DNA from: Paenibacillus sp. | Lineage (GTDB): Bacteria; Bacillota; Bacilli; Paenibacillales; YIM-B00363 | Assembly (NCBI GenBank): GCA_031181325.1 | Contig: JAPSKX010000010.1 | Span: forward strand, 1-54,156 | DNA: 54,156 bases | Reading direction: 5' to 3' | In this document: positions 17,843 through 25,930 of the stretch, piece by piece | How positions within the stretch are numbered: the first letter of the stretch is position 1 | Layout of the letters: every line of letters starts with the position of its first letter | Made by a program: the position numbers and the translations under genes | Notes under the pieces: model-generated | Database searches by the model: none | The model's input: only the letters and a program-made list of their open reading frames with translations | What the model was told of the DNA's origin: nothing

Positions 17843-20392
17843 ATGGAACGAGTCGACACGACAGAAGGGATCGGCAAGACCGCGAATCTGCGATGCGAAC
17901 ATGCGATAACGCCGCTAGGTGTCGATCAAGCCCGGCCGAAGCTGAGCTGGGAAGTCGAGCGCGCCGGGGCGAATTTCATCCAAGCGGCGTATCGCGTTCT
18001 GGTCGCTTCCGATCGCGCGGCGCTCGACCGGGACGCAGGGGATGTATGGGACAGCGGCAAGGTCCCGTCCGACCGGCAGTACGCCGTTCGCTGCGAAGGC
18101 GCCGAGCTCGCCTCGCGCACCCGGTATTGGTGGAAGGTAAAACTCTGGGACGGTCATGGGCGGGAGCTGCCGTGGAGCGAGGCGACGTATTTCGAAACCG
18201 GCTTCTTCGGCATCGAGGAGTGGGACTGCCGGTGGTTCAACTGCGAATACCCGAACAGCCCGACCGCCGTCTACTACGAGCGCAGAGCGTTCGAGACGAA
18301 GCGCGGCGCGGCGATCGTCGCCGCCAGAGCCTACATCGGCGCGACCGGCAGCAAGGCGAACGCGTACGAGCTGCGGATCAACGGCGTCAAGGCCGGCGAG
18401 GATCTGCTCAGCCCGGGACAAACCCATTTCACGAGGGGCTTGTACCGCACGTACGACGTTACGGAGCTGCTCGCGCCCGGCGCGAACGCCGTCGGCATTA
18501 TGCACACCCGCAAGCTAATTTTCCGCCTCGACATTCGCTACGCCGACGGGACGAGCGAGAGCGTCGTCAGCGACGGCGATTGGAAGCGGCTGAAGAAGGG
18601 GCCGTACGTCGCGTTGCGCTATGCGGGAGGCAGCATCTCCGAGGGCAAGGGCGAGACGTACGACGCCAGACTCAAGCCCGTCGGCTGGGACCGGGCCGGC
18701 TATGACGACGGCGCTTGGAGACGACCGATCATGGAGAACGGCCCCTTGCGGCTGACGGCGCAGCTGCAAGCGATCTCTTGCGCGCAAGAGGTGCGTCCCG
18801 TATCCGTCTTCAACGCGGGAGAGAACGTCTACCTCGTCGACTTCGGGCAAAATTTGTTCGGGACGGTGCGGCTGAGCGTCAGCGGGGAAGCGGGCGAGAA
18901 AATCACCCTTCGGTACGCGGAAGTCCTCAACGGCGACGGAACGCTCTACACCGGCACGATCGAAGCCGGCTGGCTGGCGGAGCGACAGTCGCATTACGAC
19001 GAGTATATTCTCAGGGGCGGCGAGGTAGAAAGCTATCAGCCGACCTTCGCCTGCCACGGGTTCCGGTATGTGGAGGTTTCCGGTTATCCGGGCGCGCTGA
19101 CGCCGGAGCGGATCGTCGCGAAGGTCGTCCATAACGACATCCTGAACGGGTCGGAGTTCAACTGCTCCAACGCGCTGCTGAACCGGCTTCAGCACGCCGC
19201 GGTCTGGTCGTTCCGCTCCAATCTCGTGTCCGTGCCGATGGATTGCCCTTCGAGAGAGCGGCAGGGCTGGCTCGGAGACGCCCACTGCCACGCGGAAGCG
19301 GATCTGTACAACTTCGACATGGCGGCGTTCTACGAGAAGTGGTTCGACGATATCTCGGATTCTCAGTTGGGCAACGGCATCGTGCCGGTTATCTCCCCCA
19401 GCGAAGGGCATGAATACCACCTCGATATGCCGTGGGTGTCCGCCGTCGTCTCGATTCCATGGGATTATTTTATGGCGTACGGCGACGCGACCTTCCTGTC
19501 GAAGCATTACGGCATGATGAAGCGGTGCTTGGCGTCCTTCGCCGGCAACCTGGACGAAGACGGCCTGCTCCGGCGCAGCATCACGTTCGGCGATTGGTTC
19601 GGGAGCGGCAAGGACATCTCGAAGACGTTCCTCGCGACGGCATACTACTATCGTTGTTTGGACCTGCTGTCGAGAATCGCGGCGACGCTGGGCGAAGCGG
19701 ACGACGCGGCGCATTACGCGGCGGTCGCGCTTCGCGTAAAGACGGGAATCAACCGGGCGTTCCTGAAGGAAGACCGGTATTACGACACGAATACGCAAAC
19801 CGCGAACGCGCTGGCGCTCTACTTGGAATTCGCTCCGGACGATCGCCGAGCCGCCGTCGTCGACAGCTTGGTCGAAGACATTCGTTCGAGAGGCACGATG
19901 ACGGTCGGCTGCCTCGGCGCGGAGGCGATTCTCGCGGCGCTGGCGGACAACGGCAGGAACGACGTCGCGTATGCGCTCGCGAACAATACGAGCCGAGGCT
20001 GCTGGGGCTACTGGATCGAAGCGTACGGCGCGACGACGGCGCTCGAAACCTTCGCGGACGATCGCTCGTCCAACAATCATGCCTTCCTGATCGGCGGACT
20101 CGGCGCTTGGTTTTATAAGCATCTCGCCGGCATCTCCCCGATGCGGCCGGGGTACGAGCGCATTCGAATTCAGCCGTATTTCCCGCCGGGGCTGGAGCGC
20201 GCGAGCGGGCAGGTGCGCACCGTCCGAGGCGTCGTCGCGTCCAACTGGCGACGGAGCGGAGATAGGGTGTCGCTGACCGTGACCGTCCCGCCGAACGCGA
20301 CGGCGGAAGTGCACGTGCCGAACGAGGGGCGCGTCGACGTGTATGAGGCAGGTTCCGGAACGCACGAGTTCCTAGCGGTCGTGCCCGGGTGA
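17843..20392 (+). CDS. GH78 alpha-L-rhamnosidase
   Basis: Removes terminal alpha-L-rhamnose from oligosaccharides. The 849 residues show the GH78 order: N-terminal beta-sandwich domains (LGVDQARPKLSWEVE, RYWWKVKLWDG), an (alpha/alpha)6 catalytic barrel and a C-terminal beta domain. The motif MDCPSRERQGWLGDA places D467, E472 and D479 with the spacing (+5, +12) of the acidic residues in characterised Bacillus RhaB. GATTALE supplies E735 as the likely general base. No signal peptide, so it acts on imported oligosaccharide. The ATG has GGAGGAGAAGG upstream. It is the last gene of the operon starting at 10982 and gives the best clue to the operon's substrate: something carrying rhamnose. Confidence 0.93.
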   Translation: MERVDTTEGIGKTANLRCEHAITPLGVDQARPKLSWEVERAGANFIQAAYRVLVASDRAALDRDAGDVWDSGKVPSDRQYAVRCEGAELASRTRYWWKVKLWDGHGRELPWSEATYFETGFFGIEEWDCRWFNCEYPNSPTAVYYERRAFETKRGAAIVAARAYIGATGSKANAYELRINGVKAGEDLLSPGQTHFTRGLYRTYDVTELLAPGANAVGIMHTRKLIFRLDIRYADGTSESVVSDGDWKRLKKGPYVALRYAGGSISEGKGETYDARLKPVGWDRAGYDDGAWRRPIMENGPLRLTAQLQAISCAQEVRPVSVFNAGENVYLVDFGQNLFGTVRLSVSGEAGEKITLRYAEVLNGDGTLYTGTIEAGWLAERQSHYDEYILRGGEVESYQPTFACHGFRYVEVSGYPGALTPERIVAKVVHNDILNGSEFNCSNALLNRLQHAAVWSFRSNLVSVPMDCPSRERQGWLGDAHCHAEADLYNFDMAAFYEKWFDDISDSQLGNGIVPVISPSEGHEYHLDMPWVSAVVSIPWDYFMAYGDATFLSKHYGMMKRCLASFAGNLDEDGLLRRSITFGDWFGSGKDISKTFLATAYYYRCLDLLSRIAATLGEADDAAHYAAVALRVKTGINRAFLKEDRYYDTNTQTANALALYLEFAPDDRRAAVVDSLVEDIRSRGTMTVGCLGAEAILAALADNGRNDVAYALANNTSRGCWGYWIEAYGATTALETFADDRSSNNHAFLIGGLGAWFYKHLAGISPMRPGYERIRIQPYFPPGLERASGQVRTVRGVVASNWRRSGDRVSLTVTVPPNATAEVHVPNEGRVDVYEAGSGTHEFLAVVPG

Positions 20393-20540
20393 CATCGGGT
20401 ACCCTGGCATTCCAACCGAACTGCGCGGGCTCGCTCGGGCCGCAGGGCAATTCCTCCAATATCGTCCGCAACGGACAAAACGACGGAAATCATACACCGT
20501 TCTCGAACAGAATCGAACGTTCCGAACTGTACGCATTCGC

Positions 20541-20577
20541 ACGCCGCCGATACACTTCAAGTGTCGGCGGCGTTCTT
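20541..20577 (+). terminator. Terminator of the rhamnosidase operon
   Basis: ACGCCGCCG and CGGCGGCGT form the stem with a 2-base bulge, extended by ACACTT/AAGTGT and a tiny loop; TTCTT follows. It lies 149 bases after the GH78 stop. The rest of the 20393-20615 gap shows no clear promoter. Confidence 0.75.
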
Positions 20578-20615
20578 CGTCGTCGCGACAGACAAAGAAT
20601 CGAAGGAGGTAAGTT

Positions 20616-23600
20616 ATGCTAAGAGGGAAACGTCAAAGTATTGCGGGGCTTGCGCTGGCTGTATTTGTGAGCGCTTTCTCGACCGTCGGAACGGCGTCCG
20701 CGACGGAGGGGGACGGGCCCGTCCTGGTGGAGGCGTCGCCTCGGGCGGCGCTTCCGAACGAAACGGTGCAGCTGATCGGCGAAGGGCTTGCGGGCGGCAC
20801 GATCGCATGGCTGAAGCTGCCGGATACGGATGCCGGACAGGCGGCGGCGCAGCTCGCCGCGGCGCCGGGGCAGGCGGAGCTCGAAGCGGCCCCCGAAGGC
20901 GAGATCCAGCCGCTGTACGCGGACGAGCGCGGGATCGCGGGCGTCTTGCCGGCGCATGCGGGAGAGGGACAGTATGCGTTGTGGGGGAAAGACGCGAGCG
21001 GTCGGTTGAGCAATCCGCTCTTCATCAACAAAACCGACGTCTACTACGTATTCCCGAACGTCGTCAACGTAGCGAAGACGGCGGAAGTCACTGTCGTCGG
21101 CATGAATCTGGCGTACCGGAACGGGACCGAGCCGGACGATGCGCTCGTGTTCCTCCGGAGCAGCGCGACGGGCGACGTGATCGAAGCGTCGCCGAAGCGA
21201 GTCGGCCGGTACGAGATCGTCGCCGAACTCCCGGCCGGCCTAGGCGCGGGGCAATACGACGAGCTGTGGGTGAATAACGGTCACGGCGGCGCGTACGGCT
21301 GGAGCTCGACGCCGATCGTTCTGACGGACGACGCGCCGAGACTGCAGGAATACGACGTCACGAACGCTGCGTTCGGCGCCGTACCGAACGACGGCATCGA
21401 CGACGGCCCCGCGATCCAGCAGGCGATCGACCGGGCCGCGGCGGACGGGGGCGGCATCGTGCGGCTGCCGGAAGGCGTCTTCCATCTCGACAAGGAAGGG
21501 GCGCCGCCCGCGCCGGGACTGACGAAGCTCGTCGCCGAATCGGTCTTCGGCGGGACGCCGTCCTATGGGGTGGACCGCGAATATTTCCGGGCGTTCGATT
21601 CCAACTCGACGACCTTCTACGACTTCAGCGGCTCCGGCTCCGGTTACGCGGGCATCGATCTCGGCGCCGGCAACGAACGAACGGTGACGGCCATCCGCTA
21701 TTTCCCGCGGCCGGCGACGAACGCGACGATCGACATGGATATGGTCGGCGGGAAATTCCAAGGCTCGACCGACGGCGAGACGTACGTCGATCTCTATACG
21801 GTAACTTCGAAGCCTTCCTTCAACGGGAACGTCGTCGCCGTCGCGGACGGGACGGCGTATCGGTACCTGCGTTACATGCAACCGACGGCGGGGAAGAAAG
21901 GGTATATCGCCGAAGTCGAATTTTTCGCGGGCACTGCTTCGGGCGCGCTCGCGGTCGGACCGAAGCCGGAGACCGTCCCGCAGAAGCTGACGCTGAAGGA
22001 AGGCGTGACGCTGCAAGGGGCGGGGCGGGACCGCACGACGTTGAAATACCTGGATACAGGGCCGATCGGGGGCCGGGATAACGGGGAAGGACCGGAAATT
22101 CTCGAGATCGCCGGCTCCCGCTCGGGCCTCGCGGACCTTCGCATCGAAGGCAGCGACAGCATCGATCGGGGCATCACGATCCGGAGATCGGTCAGCGACG
22201 TGACGATTCGCAGCGTCGAGCTGCGCAACTGGTTCCCCGGACTCGGGAAGAAAAACATGTTCGGCGGGATCTGGGCCGACGGGGGGAACGGCGGGCTGAA
22301 CCGCGTGACGATGCAAGACAGCGTCGTCGAATCCGGCGGCTCGGTTCTAAATAAGTTGTATAACTCCAAGGTGTCCGGCAACCGCTTCGAGGGGCGCGCT
22401 TGGACCCCCGTGACGCTTGGGAACGCCTACCAGAACATCATTACGGACAATGCGATCGACGGACGGGACGAAGAAGGGAAGCGAAGCGGCGCTCGGGGGT
22501 TCAATTTCATTCTGAGACCGCATTGGGGCGGCTTCAAGCCGGTCGCGATGAACTATATCGCTCGGAACGACACGCAGTACGTCGGCAACGAGAAGAGTCC
22601 GACGAACGACGGCGAAATCTTGCTGTTCGACGCGCTGCCCGACGTGGACACCGAATTCACGGGAAGCGGCAACCGGATTCTTCACTACGGCAGCGTGGCC
22701 TCCGCCGCGGACGCCGGCGCGTCGCTCAAGGGCATGAATTGGGAAGCGAACGCGCTGAAGGACGAATACGCGCTCGTCGTCGAGGGGAAGGGACTCGGGC
22801 AGGTTCGCCGCATCGTCGGCAATACCGCCGACGCATTCACCGTCGACGAGGCATGGACGATCCGTCCGGACGCGACGTCTCGCATTGCGGTGAGCCGATT
22901 TTTCTATAAGAACATCGTCGCCGACAATACGGCGTCGAACAACAAGGGCAACGATATTCGGGCGTACGGCCAAGTCATCGGCAATATTTTCGACAATAAC
23001 GTCTCCACGCTCGGCGACGGCGCTTCGCCGACCGCCCGCAACGGGGGCACGGCGATCAACAGCTTCGACCGGAACCTGACGACGTTCCACCCGGCCTACT
23101 ACAACGTCATTCAAGATTCGTCCGGGGCCAGGGCGTATATCAACTTCGGGGGCAACCTCCGGATCGATTCGCCGCGGTCGGTGTCGACGCTCGGCAACGT
23201 GATCAAGCGCAACGACGTCGATTCGTTGTCCTTGGAGGCCGGCGGGTACGACTTCTTCCCCGCGCCGAAGCCGAGCATCCGGTACAACGTGTTCGAACGG
23301 AACGTCAGCGCCGGACAAGCGAAGATCGCCTCGCCGGTCGCGCACGCTACGATTCTGCGGAACAATATGATTCCGGGCGAGACGCCGGAGGCGAAATATT
23401 ACGACTTCGGAACGAACACCTTGATTTACGAAAATGACGTGAAGCTGCTCGTCGCGCCGCCGAAGCCGCCGGAGCCGCCGCAGCTGCCGGGCGACGGCCC
23501 GATGCCGACGCCGCCGGGCAACAAGCTCGTCCTTCAAGAAGGGGTCGCGGGCTACGACGGCGCCGCGGACGCGAGCCTCATGTCGCATTGGCAAGGCGTT

Positions 23601-25748
23601 AACAACAACAACGGCGCCTACGGGGAATTCGAGACGGCCCGGTACAACGGGGGCGGCGTCGACGACAAGTATGCGCTGATCCGCTTCGACATGTCGATGG
23701 TGCCGCCGGATCGGACCATTACCGGCGCGTATCTCGAGCTGTATCATACGCAGACGCGGTCGCCTTCCAGCAACCTGAAGACGGTCGACGTGCACCGCAT
23801 TCTCGAGCCGTGGGAGGAAGGCACCGGGCACGGCAGCGGCACGTCCATCGACGGAAATCCCGTCGGCACGGTCGCGGACGGCATCCCGATTACGGGGGTT
23901 ACGCTGAATACGAGACCGCAGTGGGAGACGGGGCCGGAGACGACGCTGCACAGCCGAGTTACCTCTTACATCGCGGGACGCTGGTACTACTTCGACGTCA
24001 CGGAGGCCGCGCGCACCTGGGCGACAGACCCGGACTCGAATTTCGGCGTCGTGCTGCTGGAGGACGTGCCGAGTACGGCGAACGGCACCCGAACGTTCGC
24101 GTCTTCGCAATACAGCGACGTGACGCTTCGCCCGAAGCTGACCGTCTTTTATTCCGGCGAGCCGATCCGGCTGCCGCCGGACACGACGGCGCCGACGGAC
24201 GTCTTGCAGCCCGCCGCGACGTCCGGCGACGGCACGGTGACGCTGACGTGGAACGACGCGCCGGACAGCGACATCGTGAAGGTGAACGTCTACGAGGGGG
24301 AGCGGCTTCTCGCGCAGATCGGCCGCGGCGAGCAAGAGGCGACGCTGGAAGGTTTGACCAACGGGAGGACGTATGCGCTGCGCATCGCGAACGAGGACGG
24401 CTCGGGCAACGAATCGCCGGGCGTCTCGATTCAGGCGACGCCGCGGGCGGAGAAGGCGTCGTTCTGGAGGGGCGTCAATCTGAACGGCGCCGCCGTGTCC
24501 GTCGACGGCAACGACTGGTTATCTTACGCCGAGGCTCGATCGGACGGACTCGTCGTCTCCGCCGTCGGCGGCGCGTTGCATGCCGGAACGACCAGCGTCT
24601 TCCCGCTGCCGTTCGAGGACGATTACGACTTCATCCACGCCATGAACACGAACGTCACCGCGAGCGAAGGCGCGCTGCGGCTGGAGCAGCAGGCGCCGGG
24701 CGGGAAGTACCGCGTCTACCTGCGGTTCCTGGAAACCGGAGCCGATCGGAGTCGAAGCTTCCACGTCGAGGCGGAAGGCGTTCGGGTCGCGACGAACGTC
24801 GGCCGAGAGCTGCGGAACCATCATGCGCGGTACGGCCCGTTCGACGCGGAGGTGCGCGACGGGGCGCTGACGATCGACGTGAAGAGCGGCAGAGGCAATC
24901 CGGCGCTGTCGGGCATCGAAATCTACAAGGATTACCGCGATGCGACGACGCTCGCTTCGCTGACCGTTAACGGCGCGACGGTGACCGACTTCGTCTATGA
25001 CGCGAAGGAGTACGCCATCCTCCTTCCGCCGGACAGCGAGGGCGTTCCGCTTATCGCGGCCGAACCGATGGAAAGCGGATCGACCGTGTCGATCGAGCCT
25101 CCGGCGCAGCTTCCGGGCGTCGCGCGCATCGAGGTCGTCTCCGGGGACGGGGCGATGTCCTCCCTCTATACCGTACGCATCGACCGCGCGACCGCGCCGA
25201 CCGCGACGGTGACGTACAGCCCCGAGGGGGGGACGAACGGCGACGTCGTCGCTACGCTGCACCCGAGCGAGCCCGTTACGGTGTTGAACAACGACGGCGC
25301 CTTCGCTCGTACGTTCGCGGAGAACGGCAGCTTTACGTTCGAGTTTTCGAACGCGGCGGGAATCCGCGGCGCCGTGACGGCCTCGGTGTACGGCATCGAC
25401 AAGGCGGCGCCGACGGTATCGATCGCCGCCAACCCTCAGCGGCTATGGCCGCCGAATCATAAGCTGGTGCCGGTCGACGTCGAGCTCGCGGCGGACGGCA
25501 CCGGGTCGGAGATCGTCTCGATCACGCTTGACTCCATTACGAGCAGCGAGCCGGACGACGGACAAGGCGACGGCCATACGGAGCAAGACGTGCAAGGCGC
25601 CGAGTTCGGCACGGACGACCGTTCGTTCCTGCTGCGCGCGGAACGGTCCGGCGGAGGCTCGGGGCGCGTGTACACGGCCGTCTACACCGTGACGGACGCG
25701 GCGGGGAATCGGACGACCGTATCCGTCGACATCGCAGTGTCCAAATAG
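20616..25748 (+). CDS. Secreted multidomain beta-helix polysaccharide-degrading protein
   Basis: A 1710-residue secreted protein. Signal peptide with cleavage after ASA at residue 29. Then an N-terminal Ig/IPT-like part; a Pectate_lyase_3-type helix start (AFGAVPNDGIDDGPAIQQAI, from about 248) interrupted by an F5/8C-like insert (319-438); the main right-handed beta-helix (448-941); a proline-rich linker (946-970); a DNRLRE/CBM96-like domain (970-1182); FN3 (1187-1275); a malectin-like domain with GVNLNGAA (1283-1438); a cadherin-like sandwich (1444-1525); Ig-like ends with RLWPPNHKLVPV. AAGGAGGT lies 5 bases before the ATG. It probably cleaves a large extracellular polysaccharide. Reaction and substrate are not determined. 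It stands alone between two terminators. Confidence 0.87.
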   Translation: MLRGKRQSIAGLALAVFVSAFSTVGTASATEGDGPVLVEASPRAALPNETVQLIGEGLAGGTIAWLKLPDTDAGQAAAQLAAAPGQAELEAAPEGEIQPLYADERGIAGVLPAHAGEGQYALWGKDASGRLSNPLFINKTDVYYVFPNVVNVAKTAEVTVVGMNLAYRNGTEPDDALVFLRSSATGDVIEASPKRVGRYEIVAELPAGLGAGQYDELWVNNGHGGAYGWSSTPIVLTDDAPRLQEYDVTNAAFGAVPNDGIDDGPAIQQAIDRAAADGGGIVRLPEGVFHLDKEGAPPAPGLTKLVAESVFGGTPSYGVDREYFRAFDSNSTTFYDFSGSGSGYAGIDLGAGNERTVTAIRYFPRPATNATIDMDMVGGKFQGSTDGETYVDLYTVTSKPSFNGNVVAVADGTAYRYLRYMQPTAGKKGYIAEVEFFAGTASGALAVGPKPETVPQKLTLKEGVTLQGAGRDRTTLKYLDTGPIGGRDNGEGPEILEIAGSRSGLADLRIEGSDSIDRGITIRRSVSDVTIRSVELRNWFPGLGKKNMFGGIWADGGNGGLNRVTMQDSVVESGGSVLNKLYNSKVSGNRFEGRAWTPVTLGNAYQNIITDNAIDGRDEEGKRSGARGFNFILRPHWGGFKPVAMNYIARNDTQYVGNEKSPTNDGEILLFDALPDVDTEFTGSGNRILHYGSVASAADAGASLKGMNWEANALKDEYALVVEGKGLGQVRRIVGNTADAFTVDEAWTIRPDATSRIAVSRFFYKNIVADNTASNNKGNDIRAYGQVIGNIFDNNVSTLGDGASPTARNGGTAINSFDRNLTTFHPAYYNVIQDSSGARAYINFGGNLRIDSPRSVSTLGNVIKRNDVDSLSLEAGGYDFFPAPKPSIRYNVFERNVSAGQAKIASPVAHATILRNNMIPGETPEAKYYDFGTNTLIYENDVKLLVAPPKPPEPPQLPGDGPMPTPPGNKLVLQEGVAGYDGAADASLMSHWQGVNNNNGAYGEFETARYNGGGVDDKYALIRFDMSMVPPDRTITGAYLELYHTQTRSPSSNLKTVDVHRILEPWEEGTGHGSGTSIDGNPVGTVADGIPITGVTLNTRPQWETGPETTLHSRVTSYIAGRWYYFDVTEAARTWATDPDSNFGVVLLEDVPSTANGTRTFASSQYSDVTLRPKLTVFYSGEPIRLPPDTTAPTDVLQPAATSGDGTVTLTWNDAPDSDIVKVNVYEGERLLAQIGRGEQEATLEGLTNGRTYALRIANEDGSGNESPGVSIQATPRAEKASFWRGVNLNGAAVSVDGNDWLSYAEARSDGLVVSAVGGALHAGTTSVFPLPFEDDYDFIHAMNTNVTASEGALRLEQQAPGGKYRVYLRFLETGADRSRSFHVEAEGVRVATNVGRELRNHHARYGPFDAEVRDGALTIDVKSGRGNPALSGIEIYKDYRDATTLASLTVNGATVTDFVYDAKEYAILLPPDSEGVPLIAAEPMESGSTVSIEPPAQLPGVARIEVVSGDGAMSSLYTVRIDRATAPTATVTYSPEGGTNGDVVATLHPSEPVTVLNNDGAFARTFAENGSFTFEFSNAAGIRGAVTASVYGIDKAAPTVSIAANPQRLWPPNHKLVPVDVELAADGTGSEIVSITLDSITSSEPDDGQGDGHTEQDVQGAEFGTDDRSFLLRAERSGGGSGRVYTAVYTVTDAAGNRTTVSVDIAVSK
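20666..20679 (+). promoter_or_regulatory. Candidate cre (CcpA) site inside the signal peptide coding region
   Basis: TGTGAGCGCTTTCT matches 13 of 14 positions of the cre consensus TGWAARCGYTWNCW. It starts 50 bases after the ATG, where CcpA can act as a roadblock. Because it is coding sequence, chance is possible. Confidence 0.45.
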
Positions 25749-25758
25749 CGATCTATCA

Positions 25759-25798
25759 GGCGGCTTCGCCCGGCCATCCGGGACGAGGCCGTCTTTCT
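25759..25798 (+). terminator. Terminator of the 1710-residue protein gene
   Basis: A GGCGGC...CCGG arm pairs with CCGGG...GCCGTC across a CCAT loop, with two G-U pairs and one bulge. TTTCTT follows, 10 bases after the stop. Confidence 0.75.
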
Positions 25799-25906
25799 TG
25801 CGCTTACGCATACAAAACAACGAAAAACGGACACCTTCGGCGGACAAATGGCGACGATGCGCACTGTTCCGCGCCCGTCCGAATTTGCCACAATGGCGTT
25901 AACGAA

Positions 25907-25916
25907 TTCGTACGAA
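25907..25916. promoter_or_regulatory. TTCGTACGAA palindrome upstream of the GH35-like gene
   Basis: A perfect 10-bp palindrome adjoining the ribosome binding site. Its ATTCGTAC half also occurs at 33590-33597, upstream of importer operon 3. It may be an operator for the nearby AraC-type regulator; this is speculative. Confidence 0.35.
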
Positions 25917-25930
25917 AAGGGGATTAGCAG

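Noticed and set aside
18515-20365. Antisense open frame (616 codons) opposite the GH78 gene
   Set aside because: Shadow of a well-supported rhamnosidase; no motif of its own.
22347-24335. Long antisense open frame (662 codons) opposite the 1710-residue protein
   Set aside because: Arg-rich, low-complexity translation typical of the reverse frame of GC-rich genes; no ribosome binding site and no recognisable domain.
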